This document shows positions 52,794 through 61,238 of a stretch of DNA of 64,000 bases, one piece after another; the first letter of the stretch is position 1, and each line of letters starts with the position of its first letter. The DNA is taken from the NCBI GenBank assembly GCA_902799765.1, contig CADCBZ010000012.1:182153-246152 (forward strand). The letters are read 5' to 3'. The stretch is from an uncultured Prevotellaceae bacterium. GTDB taxonomy: Bacteria; Bacteroidota; Bacteroidia; Bacteroidales; Bacteroidaceae. Position numbers and translations under genes: made by a program. The notes beneath the pieces were generated by a model. It was not told the origin of the DNA. It did no database searches and worked only from the letters and a program-made list of their open reading frames with translations.

Positions 52794-53561
52794 ATGCACA
52801 TTCTGATAGACATCGGCAACTCTACCATCGTGGTCGCTTTGGCAGACCAGGAAGGTAATATCGCTCACACTTGGCGCTTCAAGACGCGCAAGGAAGAGAC
52901 CGTCACCTTCTTCCGCTATGAACTGAAACAAGGACTTCGGAAATACGGTGTCGAGACTGCTGATGTAGAGAGTGTTGTGATCTCCTCGGTAGTGCCTGAG
53001 GTGAATGATGATGTGGCGCAGGCTATCAACGACCTCACAGGACTCACCCCTCATTTCTTCAGCATCGCCGATGCGGAGGGACTCCTCACCATCGACATTG
53101 AATCCCCCTCGCAGTTGGGTAAGGATCGTCTGGCTGATGCGTTGGGTGCTGTGGCCTGTTATGGGGTGCCCGCCATCGTCATCGACTTCGGCACGGCTAC
53201 CACCTTTGGTGTCGTCGATGCCCAGCGCCGTTTCTTAGGCGGTCTGATCATTCCTGGTGTCAAGACCTCGCTCAATGCCCTCAGTCAGCGCGCTTCCCAG
53301 TTGCCTGCCATCTTTATTGAAAAACCGCAACATCTGATAGGGCGTAACACGTTGGAATGTATGCAGAGCGGTATCCTCAATGGCACCGCTGCCATGATCG
53401 ACGGTCTTCTGGATCGTCTGCTGCCCACGCTTGGCGACACAGCCCATATCATCGCTACCGGTGGGATGGCAAAAGACATCGTGCCCCAGTGCCACCATCA
53501 GATCCTGCTCGATAAATACCTGCTGCTTAAAGGACTCTTTAAAGCCACCCGTCAGAAATGA
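52794..53561 (+). CDS. coaX: Type III pantothenate kinase
   Basis: A 255-residue ASKHA-fold kinase that phosphorylates pantothenate. The nucleotide loop is LIDIGNSTIVVALADQEG at the start, followed by GKDRLADALGA and the DFGTATTFGVVD signature (catalytic Asp about 123). Type III enzymes are not inhibited by CoA. It ends in a four-base overlap with the DUF2520 gene. A simple-sequence spacer like the one before coaBC precedes it. Confidence 0.94.
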   Translation: MHILIDIGNSTIVVALADQEGNIAHTWRFKTRKEETVTFFRYELKQGLRKYGVETADVESVVISSVVPEVNDDVAQAINDLTGLTPHFFSIADAEGLLTIDIESPSQLGKDRLADALGAVACYGVPAIVIDFGTATTFGVVDAQRRFLGGLIIPGVKTSLNALSQRASQLPAIFIEKPQHLIGRNTLECMQSGILNGTAAMIDGLLDRLLPTLGDTAHIIATGGMAKDIVPQCHHQILLDKYLLLKGLFKATRQK

Positions 53562-54331
53562 AAATCGTCATTATCGGCTCAGGCAATCTCGCCACCCAAT
53601 TGTCGTTGGCATTAAAAGATGCCAACCAGGAAATTGTTCAGATTTTTAGTCGTACGGAGGCGCACGCTCAGGAACTCGCTGAGAAAATCGGCTGCGCCTA
53701 TACCGCGTCGCTGGATGCCGTCCAGGCTGATGCCGATATCTATATCCTCGCTGTGAAAGATGATGCCCTCGCTGGGCTGGCAGCCACCCTCTGTGGCTCG
53801 CGCCCGAACGCCCTGTTCCTCCATACAGCAGGCAGCATGCCGATGGAAGTCTTCAAGGGCCATGCCTTGCAGTATGGTGTGCTCTATCCGATGCAGACGT
53901 TCTCGAAAAACCGCCGCGTCAACTTCCGCGAGATTCCCTGTTTCATCGAGGCCTCCAGTCCTGAGGCGCTGGCTACCGTCCGAGCCCTTGCAGCAAGCAT
54001 CTCCAATCATGTGGTCGATTGTGACTCTGAGAAACGCAAGAAGATGCACCTCGCTGCCGTGTTGGCCTGCAACCTCACCAACCACTGCTATCGCTTGGCA
54101 GAACGCGTACTCGAAGCCGAGCAGATCGACTTCCGTCTGTTCCTCCCGTTGATTGAGGAGACAGCCTGTAAGGTCAAGACCCTCTCACCCAAAGAAGCCC
54201 AGACGGGTCCGATGGTGCGTTACGATCAGAACGTCATGCAGATGCAGATGGCGATGCTCCCTGATGCCCGTACCCGTGAGATCTACCGTCTGATGGCTGA
54301 GAGCATCCACGACGACAGCACTACCTTATAA
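53558..54331 (+). CDS. DUF2520 Rossmann-type oxidoreductase
   Basis: A 257-residue NADP-type dehydrogenase: Rossmann IIGSGNLATQLSLAL at the start, FLHTAGSMPMEVF in the middle, and a helical DUF2520 domain from about 145 (LAAVLACNLTNHCYRL). Members include PanG, described as a ketopantoate reductase in Francisella, according to my memory of that work. It overlaps coaX by four bases in a pantothenate cluster that has no panE, so a PanG-type function is plausible but unproved; other DUF2520 members are uncharacterised. Confidence 0.72.
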   Translation: MKIVIIGSGNLATQLSLALKDANQEIVQIFSRTEAHAQELAEKIGCAYTASLDAVQADADIYILAVKDDALAGLAATLCGSRPNALFLHTAGSMPMEVFKGHALQYGVLYPMQTFSKNRRVNFREIPCFIEASSPEALATVRALAASISNHVVDCDSEKRKKMHLAAVLACNLTNHCYRLAERVLEAEQIDFRLFLPLIEETACKVKTLSPKEAQTGPMVRYDQNVMQMQMAMLPDARTREIYRLMAESIHDDSTTL

Positions 54332-55018
54332 CATACGGCACAGTTTCCTGAAGTCCGACTCCTTGCCGTAGCACACCAGCACGTCATCGGGCTCCAGCGG
54401 CTGATCATCCTCTTCTTCCGCCGTGTTCACCACCACCGAGGCATTGAACTCAATGCTCAGGAAATTCTGTAGTTTCTCCTTCTTCTTCACGGCGATGATC
54501 TTCAGATGGAAATCCTCGTAGAGATGCAGGTCGTTGGCAAACATTCCGACGAACTTCTCAGGGATATTAAACTTATACACGCAGTAGTTGTCGTCTATAC
54601 GGAAGAGATCGGTCTTCACGCCCAGATCCATCTGGCGTACCAGCGAACGGGCGGCCCGCTCCTCGGGAATCAGGATCTTCTCGATGTCGAAAGCCTGCAG
54701 GATGCTCTTATGCACATAATCGTTGGCACGTGCATAGATGCTCTTCACCCCCAGCTTCTTCAAGAGCGCCACCACGCGGACGGAGGCGCCCAGATTGCTG
54801 CCTATCGCCACGATCACCACATCCACCTTCTTCAGCGGCAGCACCGTCAGGGCCAACTCGTCGCAGGCATCAATTTGAAACGCGGCATCACAGATGTCCT
54901 TCACTTTCTCTACACGGCTGGCATCGCTGTCGGCGGCAATGACCTCATGGCCCAGGGCAGACATTTCATCTACCAGCACCCTGCCGTATGTTCCTAAACC
55001 TATAATAATACACTTCAT
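54326..55018 (-). CDS. Potassium uptake regulatory subunit, TrkA/KtrA-like
   Basis: A 230-residue cytosolic subunit with an N-terminal RCK domain (CIIIGLGTYGRVLVDEMSAL, NAD-binding Rossmann) and a C-terminal TrkA_C domain (about 145-225). It gates the channel-like partner encoded immediately upstream on the minus strand, with which it overlaps by four bases. Known relatives bind NAD(H), ATP or c-di-AMP. Its end overlaps the end of the DUF2520 gene by six bases. Confidence 0.9.
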   Translation of the reverse strand: MKCIIIGLGTYGRVLVDEMSALGHEVIAADSDASRVEKVKDICDAAFQIDACDELALTVLPLKKVDVVIVAIGSNLGASVRVVALLKKLGVKSIYARANDYVHKSILQAFDIEKILIPEERAARSLVRQMDLGVKTDLFRIDDNYCVYKFNIPEKFVGMFANDLHLYEDFHLKIIAVKKKEKLQNFLSIEFNASVVVNTAEEEDDQPLEPDDVLVCYGKESDFRKLCRML

Positions 55019-56859
55019 GATATGGTAATATTGTCTTGAGGTAATTTATAATTCTGGTTCTTATACTGTTTCAGCAGTCCCTGTGCCAATGTCACCACGC
55101 CTACACGTCCTAAGAACATCAGCGCCACGATCAGTAGCTTGCTGGCCTCCTGCAACTCAGAGGTGATGCCCAACGACGAACCCACCGTTGCGAAGGCTGA
55201 CACGCACTCGAAGACGATGGCCTTTAGGGGCAGGTCGGGGTCGGTCAGCGTCACCATGAAGATAAAGAAGCCGAGCACGATCAGACTGGAGAAGACGGCT
55301 GCGTTGGCACGACGGATAGAGTCGGTCGATAGCTCTCTGCCTGCAAACTCCACGCGGTTGGTGCCGCGGATGATGGAACGGATGTTCAGGTAGGCCACAG
55401 CAAAGGCGTTCACCTTCACACCACCTGCCGTTGACTGTGAGGCACCGCCAATCCACATCAGCATCGTGTAGATGAAGATCGACTGGATGCACATGCTGTT
55501 CAGGTTCACGCTGATGAAACCTGCCGTACGCGGACTCACGGCATTGAAGAATGCCTGTACCACTTTCTCATGTATCCGCATCCCCGCAAACGTGTTGTTC
55601 CACTCAAAGTAGGCGAGGAGCATCGTACCAAGCACGATCAGTACGGTGGTGGTTCGCAGCACGATCTTTGTGTTCAGGTCGAACAGGTTGGGAATGCTCA
55701 GGCTGGCGTAGTGGCGTCCGTTGATCCATTTCCAGATCACCGTCGCGTGTCTTTCCGCCGCAATTCTCAGGTTCACCAGCACGGGATAGCCGATACCACC
55801 CAGAATGACCAGCAGCGCCAGGATCACGTACAGCCAGCAGTGGCCTCCCTGCAGCAGCACGGGTGCACCCATGCCGTCGGGATAATTCGAGAAACCCGCA
55901 TTACAGAACGCCGAGACGGCATGAAACACGCTGAAAAACAGCTCGTGCCAGAAGTCCAGTCCGATGGCACCGTGGATATTCAGGAAGATCGATACGGCCC
56001 CGGCAAACTCCAGAATCGCCGTAAAGCCGAAGATGTTGAGCAAGGTTGACCACAGCGAGGCGAGCGATTTTGAACTCACCATGTCGCTCACCAGCATCTG
56101 GCTGTAGATACTCGTGCTGCCCATGAAGAAGAGGGCGAAGAAGCTGGTGATGGTCATCATGCCCAGTCCGCCGATCTGGATCAGCACCATGATCACCAAC
56201 TGTCCGAAGCTGGTAAACGTGCTCGGCACGTCGATCGTCGTGAGACCAGTCACGCAGACGGCACTGGTTGTCGTAAACAGCGAGTCGATCCACGAGAGAT
56301 GCACGCCCGGCTGGATGCAGCGTGGCATCAGCAGTACGCCCGAGCCCACCAGGATGATCACCATGAAACTCACGGCCAGCATCAGGGCTGGGTTCGTCTT
56401 CCTGCCCAAGGAGGTGGTCACTGCGTTCGACAGCTCAATAAAGGAGATGAGGAACAGGATAAACAGGTGAAACCCTCTGTTGTCGAGGATCCTCATCACG
56501 CCGATGGTATCGTCGATGTTGAAGAACTCCACGAAGATCGGTATCAGTGTCAGCGTCAACAAGCCGTTGATGCCCCATCCCAAGAGGTTATAGGCCGATT
56601 TCCTGTGTCCCCGTTTTGTCAGCACCAGTTTACTGATACGCTCGATCAGGAACATGTTCCAAGCCCAGAAATACACCAGGTTCAATTCGTTCTCCAGCCT
56701 TTCCGTCAACACGAATCCGAACTCCAGGATGGCGCCTACAATCACGCACAGGGCCGCAATATCCGCCAAAAAAGTCATCACCTTGATGGCGTTTTTGATG
56801 CAGGATCTCACATAATTGTTATGAAAGATGGCATTCTGCTGTGGCCATATTCTCTCCAT
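55015..56859 (-). CDS. Potassium transporter membrane subunit, TrkH/KtrB-like
   Basis: A 614-residue ion channel-like protein with a long N-terminal membrane part and four P-loop repeats. Selectivity-filter type segments are visible: TTTSAVCVTGLTTIDV, FCNAGFSNYPDG, AVSPRTAGFI and FATVGSSLGI. Together with the RCK subunit it imports K+ across the inner membrane. The message starts upstream with a 32-residue lipoprotein-like leader at 56880. Confidence 0.93.
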   Translation of the reverse strand: MERIWPQQNAIFHNNYVRSCIKNAIKVMTFLADIAALCVIVGAILEFGFVLTERLENELNLVYFWAWNMFLIERISKLVLTKRGHRKSAYNLLGWGINGLLTLTLIPIFVEFFNIDDTIGVMRILDNRGFHLFILFLISFIELSNAVTTSLGRKTNPALMLAVSFMVIILVGSGVLLMPRCIQPGVHLSWIDSLFTTTSAVCVTGLTTIDVPSTFTSFGQLVIMVLIQIGGLGMMTITSFFALFFMGSTSIYSQMLVSDMVSSKSLASLWSTLLNIFGFTAILEFAGAVSIFLNIHGAIGLDFWHELFFSVFHAVSAFCNAGFSNYPDGMGAPVLLQGGHCWLYVILALLVILGGIGYPVLVNLRIAAERHATVIWKWINGRHYASLSIPNLFDLNTKIVLRTTTVLIVLGTMLLAYFEWNNTFAGMRIHEKVVQAFFNAVSPRTAGFISVNLNSMCIQSIFIYTMLMWIGGASQSTAGGVKVNAFAVAYLNIRSIIRGTNRVEFAGRELSTDSIRRANAAVFSSLIVLGFFIFMVTLTDPDLPLKAIVFECVSAFATVGSSLGITSELQEASKLLIVALMFLGRVGVVTLAQGLLKQYKNQNYKLPQDNITIS

Positions 56860-56879
56860 ATCTCTTGGCTTTTAATAAA

Positions 56880-56978
56880 TTAGACCACGGGGTTGTCATT
56901 GAGGTCAGTACACGATACGATGTTCAAGGTTACCACCAGGAGCATCCAGAGTCTTAGCGTCTTCTTCATTGCTGTCAT
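56880..56978 (-). CDS. Micro-lipoprotein ahead of trkH
   Basis: A 32-residue frame (33 codons with stop) starting MTAMKKTLRLWMLLV, or from the second ATG at 56969. It has a full lipoprotein signal: basic start, hydrophobic core, lipobox IVSC, then TDLNDNPVV and a stop. The promoter at 57017-57048 reads into it, and it precedes trkH by 20 bases. It may be a short leader, a nine-residue lipopeptide, or the remnant of a longer lipoprotein (the TDLNDNP start resembles SusD-like genes). Confidence 0.5.
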   Translation of the reverse strand: MTAMKKTLRLWMLLVVTLNIVSCTDLNDNPVV

Positions 56979-57016
56979 ATGATTCATATAGCTCTTATAA
57001 GTAGGTATGATGGCTG

Positions 57017-57048
57017 CAAAAATACGAAATAAAACTGAAAGTCCCAAA
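57017..57048 (-). promoter_or_regulatory. Promoter of the trk operon
   Basis: On the minus strand TTTG (57045-57048), 20 bases, TATTTTTG (57017-57024); the only one seen for the micro-lipoprotein, trkH and trkA genes. Confidence 0.8.
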
Positions 57049-57096
57049 TAAATGCCCAGAAAAAAGAGGTTTTAGACGAAGTTTTTTCTAAAAATG

Positions 57097-57128
57097 TTTG
57101 TTATATTAAACAATATTTATTATTTTTG
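57097..57128 (+). promoter_or_regulatory. Promoter and operator candidate of hipBA
   Basis: TTTG (57097-57100), 20 bases, TATTTTTG (57121-57128). Between them is the palindrome ATATT AAAC AATAT (57103-57116), well placed for HipB to block RNA polymerase. The operator role is inference from position and symmetry. Confidence 0.7.
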
Positions 57129-57147
57129 CAGCCGATAAGTAACAATT

Positions 57148-57447
57148 ATGAGTAAGAATACATTTGGAAAGATGATTCCAAGAGCCTTGACGCAGCAATT
57201 GCAGCTCATGGGCGAACGGATTATGTTGGCACGAAAGCGCAGGCATCTGTCTATGCAGGACATAGCAGACAGAGCAACGGTGACACGTTTGACTGTTTCG
57301 AAAGTGGAGCATGGCGACCCGACGGTTTCCATGGGAATCTATGCGCGCGTACTCTTTGCGCTGAATCTTGAGAATGACATCTCGCTCTTGGCAGCCGACG
57401 ATGCTCTCGGCCGTCAGCTTCAGGATGCAGAATTGTTGAGGAAATGA
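57148..57447 (+). CDS. HipB-like antitoxin, XRE-family
   Basis: A 99-residue DNA-binding protein with a Xre helix-turn-helix: LSMQDIADRATVTRLTVSKV (about residues 33-52) and EHGDPTVSMGIYARVLFALN. HipB-type antitoxins dimerise, bind operators at their own promoter and neutralise HipA. It overlaps the hipA gene by four bases. A possible operator lies at 57103-57116. The ending RQLQDAELLRK is a charged tail as expected for contact with HipA. Confidence 0.85.
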   Translation: MSKNTFGKMIPRALTQQLQLMGERIMLARKRRHLSMQDIADRATVTRLTVSKVEHGDPTVSMGIYARVLFALNLENDISLLAADDALGRQLQDAELLRK

Positions 57448-58688
57448 AAAAAATAACGGTTTACGCAGATTTCGATTTCCTTACCTCACCGCAGGAGATT
57501 GGCACATTGGGCTACGAGCGAGTCCGTGGCAAGGATCACTTTGTCTTTGAATATTCGCGTGAGTGGCTAAAACTGCATGGTGGCATTGTGCTGAGCGGTG
57601 ACCTGATGAACATACCTTCTTTGCAACACCCCCGTGGCACAGATAGTGTGTTTGGTTTTGTCAAGGATTCCTTCCCTGATCGTTGGGGACGTTTGTTGCT
57701 CGACCGTGGGGAACGTCTGAAGGCACAAACAGAGGGAAGATCCGTGCGAATGCTCACCAACTATGACTATCTCATTGGTATTGAGGATTTCACTCGCATG
57801 GGTGGTATTCGTTACAAGAGTGAAGATAGCAAAGATTATATGAATGCCAGTGCTAAATACTGTGTACCCCCTATTGAGGGTCTTCGTGCCCTCTGCGATG
57901 CCTGTCATGAGATTGAGTTGGCAGAGGAACGGAACGAATTGCCTGAACAACGCTGGCTCGACCAATTGATTGATCCAGGAACCTCACTCGGTGGTGCCCG
58001 TCCTAAAGCCAATGTCATTGATACCGATGGCAGACTTTATGTGGCAAAGTTCCCTTCAAAGAAAGACTTGGAGAATACAGAACTCATAGAGCACTTCTCA
58101 CATCGATTGGCGGCTGCTGCAGGTATCAATGTCGCCCAAACCCGTACCATCAAGATTTCGAAAGACCGTGACCTGTTGCTTTCCGAACGTTTTGACAGAA
58201 CGGCAGAATGCAAGCGCATACATTTTGCCTCGGCCATGTCGCTACTTGGTTTAGAGGATGGTGCTGGCGGCATGACAGGAAATGGCTATCTTGACATTGT
58301 TGACTTCATACTGCAGGGATGTGTAGATGCAGGGATGAACCTCAGAGAACTCTACCGCCGAGTGGCATTCAATGTGATGTTCGGCAACACCGATGACCAT
58401 TTCCGTAATCACGGCTTTCTGCTTACTCCGAAAGGTTGGACACTCTCACCAGCCTACGACATAAACCCTGGCGTCAAAATGCATCAATGCCTGCTGATAG
58501 ATCAATATACGGATCAGTCGGATATCAAAACCTTGCTCGCTGCATGCAATAACTACATGCTTGAACATCAGGAAGCCGTTGAAATCATAGAGGAGGTTCG
58601 TAATGCCATCAAAGACTGGCGCAAGATAGCCACAGAACTCCAAATATCTCATAAGATATTGACACCCTATTGCAATCGATGGGATTAA
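57444..58688 (+). CDS. HipA-family serine/threonine kinase toxin
   Basis: A 414-residue HipA-type kinase. The N-terminal HipA_N domain is short; the glycine loop is GTSLGGARPKAN (179-190), the ATP lysine is probably in YVAKFP, the catalytic loop NVMFGNTDDHFRN (310-322) and the metal site SPAYDINP (335-342). In E. coli HipA inactivates glutamyl-tRNA synthetase by phosphorylation; targets of this one are unknown. It is complete and looks active. The bicistronic layout with HipB is normal. Confidence 0.9.
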   Translation: MKKITVYADFDFLTSPQEIGTLGYERVRGKDHFVFEYSREWLKLHGGIVLSGDLMNIPSLQHPRGTDSVFGFVKDSFPDRWGRLLLDRGERLKAQTEGRSVRMLTNYDYLIGIEDFTRMGGIRYKSEDSKDYMNASAKYCVPPIEGLRALCDACHEIELAEERNELPEQRWLDQLIDPGTSLGGARPKANVIDTDGRLYVAKFPSKKDLENTELIEHFSHRLAAAAGINVAQTRTIKISKDRDLLLSERFDRTAECKRIHFASAMSLLGLEDGAGGMTGNGYLDIVDFILQGCVDAGMNLRELYRRVAFNVMFGNTDDHFRNHGFLLTPKGWTLSPAYDINPGVKMHQCLLIDQYTDQSDIKTLLAACNNYMLEHQEAVEIIEEVRNAIKDWRKIATELQISHKILTPYCNRWD

Positions 58689-59033
58689 CTATCAATTGAA
58701 TGTCACATATACAATAAGGTGTAGATATTAATGTAATGTTAAATCATTAAAATAATTTGCATATTTCAAAGTAAATTATTACCTTCCCGCTCCCTAAAAT
58801 CTCAAGAGCTCTTTGACTTATTGATACACCCACAAAACCAGTAGGCTGGTTTCTAATGTATAAAAATATAATCACGCGCGTAATATATAAATTATGTGTA
58901 ACCCTAAAATGTGAAGAATCACGAAAATCTTACAATCAATATGCTCGTTTTTATTAATTTTAACTATTAAATTTTGGTCAAATGAAAATTTTTTCATACC
59001 TTTGCACTCACAAATCGAAATACTGTGAAGAAT
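58689..59033 (+). promoter_or_regulatory. Intergenic stretch with terminator and promoter
   Basis: No gene is apparent. A perfect hairpin AAACCAG/CTGGTTT (58835-58852) may end the hipBA message. Toward the end is a complete promoter: TTTG (58973-58976), 20 bases, TACCTTTG (58997-59004), 30 bases before the ATG at 59034. The rest is AT-rich. Confidence 0.65.
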
Positions 59034-59582
59034 ATGACTACAATGACCACCACTACTATTCAGGAAATGCTCGACACTATGAGTGTTGAGGAGTTGAAGA
59101 ACCGTCTGGCTGCTTACATGATGGCCGACGAGAATCTTGTTTCACGCCCCATCGGCGTGGAGGTGCGACTCGCTGACACGTTAAATAGGAGTGGACGCTA
59201 CGACGTGCTGATCGTCCTCGAAGACGGCAGCGAGAAGGAGGTGAAGTTTCGCGACCGCCACTCGCGATTGGTCTACATCTACACGCTGCTTCACCCTCAG
59301 GGTTATCAGCGCAGAAGTCTGAGAGCCAACAACTTCCAAGCATTGAGAAACTTGTTTAGCAGACTCTACTTCGGGTCAGCAGAGCCTCTGATGAAGGCCA
59401 TAGGCAACGACTTCGACCACTACTTCAGTCAGGCTGTGGCTCAGTCGCGAAGAGCCATCCGCGAGACCATAGGCCACTCTGAGCTGTTCGAGATAGGCTT
59501 ACCCCAACGACATGGGGGCAAGACGCTCGTCAGCTGTGCAGCTAACGGAGGGCATGTCATCATCGACAGCTCTCTCCTCTAA
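59034..59582 (+). CDS. Unknown protein
   Basis: A 182-residue soluble protein. The Thr/Met-rich start is followed by a helix (MLDTMSVEELKNRLAAYMMA), a beta segment (YDVLIVLEDGSEKEVKFRDR), an Arg/Leu-rich stretch (LVYIYTLLHPQGYQRRSLRA) and a C-terminus resembling a small fold. The DHYFSQAVAQSRRAIRETIG region looks like a helix for nucleic-acid or protein contact. I do not recognise it. ATG 59034 is chosen over GTG 59025. It has its own promoter and precedes the sigma factor gene by 72 bases. Confidence 0.6.
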   Translation: MTTMTTTTIQEMLDTMSVEELKNRLAAYMMADENLVSRPIGVEVRLADTLNRSGRYDVLIVLEDGSEKEVKFRDRHSRLVYIYTLLHPQGYQRRSLRANNFQALRNLFSRLYFGSAEPLMKAIGNDFDHYFSQAVAQSRRAIRETIGHSELFEIGLPQRHGGKTLVSCAANGGHVIIDSSLL

Positions 59583-59654
59583 ACACTTGCGTGCTTCTTG
59601 CATCAAGTCATACCATATACACTTAACTATTAATCTGTTAAAACAATTTACCTA

Positions 59655-60365
59655 ATGAGAAACAGTAAGCGCGTTATTTTTACAGACCGTAGTGTCTTGA
59701 GTGTTGACCTCCTTCTTAAAGACATTAAGAAGTTTCCTCTCCTCACCGCTGATGACGAGTACGACCTCTGTCAGCGCATGCAGAAAGGCAGTCGTAGTGC
59801 TCGCGAGCAGCTTATTAACTGCAACATGCGCTTCGTGGTAAGTATAGCCAAGAAGTACCTTTGGAGTGGTGTCCCCTTTGAGGACCTCATTACATGCGGA
59901 GCCATTGGTCTGACGTTAGCAGCTGACCGCTTCGATGCTACGCGCGGCTACCGCTTCCTTTCGTTTGCAGTCTGGTTAGTTGAGGCTGAAATGAAGAAAG
60001 CTGTTACTGAGCAGAGCCGTTATGAGCAGATGGGGTCGCTTGATGCGACCTTCAAGTCGGCTGATGACAAGGAGGAGCGAACCTTCCTCGATGTCATTGA
60101 GAATAGCAGTGAGAAGGCTCCCGACTGGGCTGTGTCGTATCTCTCTGAGATGGCAGCCATGAAGGAGATGGTTCGCAAACGCTTCTTCGATGAAGCCGCC
60201 TCGATTCTCGAAGAGGCTGTGGAAATGAAGGTGATGGGTCTTACCTTTTTCGATGTTGCACGCAACCATGGTGTTAGTGAAGAGCAAGCTCGTCAATTAT
60301 TTAAGATGATAAAGAGGGAACTGCAAGATAACTGCAGCGCCCCCTCTTTCTCCACCGCCGCATAG
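59655..60365 (+). CDS. Alternative sigma-70 family factor
   Basis: A 236-residue sigma factor. Region 1.2/2 is clear: LTADDEYDLCQRMQKGSRSA, NCNMRFVVSIAKKYLWSGVP, EDLITCGAIGLTLAADRFDA and YRFLSFAVWLVEAEMKKAV (core binding and -10 recognition). Region 4 with its HTH (MGLTFFDVARNHGVSEEQAR) is short. It is smaller than RpoD and lacks region 1.1, like the extra primary-like sigma factors of Bacteroidetes. It may direct expression of the accessory genes around it, which is inference. Confidence 0.85.
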   Translation: MRNSKRVIFTDRSVLSVDLLLKDIKKFPLLTADDEYDLCQRMQKGSRSAREQLINCNMRFVVSIAKKYLWSGVPFEDLITCGAIGLTLAADRFDATRGYRFLSFAVWLVEAEMKKAVTEQSRYEQMGSLDATFKSADDKEERTFLDVIENSSEKAPDWAVSYLSEMAAMKEMVRKRFFDEAASILEEAVEMKVMGLTFFDVARNHGVSEEQARQLFKMIKRELQDNCSAPSFSTAA

Positions 60366-60429
60366 ACTAAATTTACAACGCAGATGGTATGTTGGCAAAG
60401 ATGTTTAAAGGGTTAGAAATTGATAAATC

Positions 60430-60873
60430 TTGGAAATAACAAAGGAACTTTTAAAGCAGAAATTCGTGGAGTACAACAAACTGTACTTCAACAACGAGTT
60501 AAAGATGTGTAGGTTTACCTATACATACATGCGCGATGTGTTTGGCAGATATATGACTCACACCACTCCTAAAGGAGAAAAAATGGGACATATATGGATA
60601 TCAAAGAGTATAGACTTGAATGAGGAAATGCTCAAGGAACTGTTGGTTCATGAGATGATCCACCATTACGTCCGCACTATTGATGGTGTGTTTTTCGACG
60701 GATTCTTCTGTCACGGTCGGCATTTCGTCCGCCAAGTCAAGCGTATCAAGGAACAATACGGTTTGGACATATGTATATGCAGCCCCTACTGGTTTTTCAG
60801 AAACGAGAAGCGCAACGTCACTTTCTCTCGCAAGGTCATCGCGTTCTTAAGAAACCGACTCCATTTATTTTAG
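60430..60873 (+). CDS. SprT-like zinc metallopeptidase
   Basis: A 147-residue protein with the SprT pattern: an N-terminal YNKLYFNNELKMCRFTYTYM, the zinc site HEMIHHYVRT (about residues 76-85) and a late His in CHGRHFVRQVKRI. SprT-like domains (SPRTN/SprT family) cut proteins or act on DNA-protein crosslinks. The start is a TTG at 60430, since an in-frame stop lies just upstream. Its C-terminus is basic. Another SprT-like gene flanks the RT on the other side. Confidence 0.78.
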   Translation: MEITKELLKQKFVEYNKLYFNNELKMCRFTYTYMRDVFGRYMTHTTPKGEKMGHIWISKSIDLNEEMLKELLVHEMIHHYVRTIDGVFFDGFFCHGRHFVRQVKRIKEQYGLDICICSPYWFFRNEKRNVTFSRKVIAFLRNRLHLF

Positions 60874-60989
60874 TTTTGGGATGAAATCGCCAACTTGAAG
60901 GTTGAGTAATTGATTATATAAATAAGGAAGTACGATATGATTAAAAACGCTTTTCCTATTAAATCCTTGGAAGTTTAAGAATAAATTCC

Positions 60990-60997
60990 TATCTTTG
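60990..60997 (+). promoter_or_regulatory. Promoter -7 element in the gap before the RT
   Basis: TATCTTTG, preceded by TTG at 60967-60969 with 20 bases between. It points right, into the short damaged frame at 61001-61090 and onward to the RT gene. Confidence 0.6.
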
Positions 60998-61000
60998 CAA

Positions 61001-61090
61001 CCAAATAAGGGCTTCTTCGGAGTAGCGTTGCTGACCGTATGGAAATTCACAATGATTGGGTGGATCATCGGTTATGTATTAAAAGAGTAA
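61001..61090 (+). pseudogene. Possible remnant of a small membrane protein gene
   Basis: A frame without ATG reads KGFFGVALLTVWKFTMIGWI and ends in IGYVLKE before a stop at 61088. It looks like a single membrane helix of a small protein whose start was lost; TTG at 61028 is the only start-like codon before it. It lies a few bases after the promoter element, which makes a 5' deletion likely. Confidence 0.35.
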
Positions 61091-61097
61091 ATCAGAC

Positions 61098-61238
61098 CTA
61101 GGCCGCGAGACGAGTTTGACCTATGGCCACAAAAATCGCCTCTTTTACCCCTCTTTTATCGGAGGGATGCATGTTATCCATAATTTCTGCAACTTTTTCC
61201 TCCGTAGAGCCCTTTTCAAACAATAATGCCAATGACAA
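61098..61238 (-). CDS. Possible small minus-strand gene or gene fragment
   Basis: A 46-residue frame (TTG start at 61238) rich in helix-forming residues: SLALLFEKGSTEEKVAEIMD followed by NMHPSDKRGVKEAIFVAIGQ. It reads like ordinary protein but has no ATG and overlaps the start of the RT gene on the other strand. It may be the tail of a gene interrupted when the RT arrived. Low confidence. Confidence 0.3.
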   Translation of the reverse strand: MSLALLFEKGSTEEKVAEIMDNMHPSDKRGVKEAIFVAIGQTRLAA

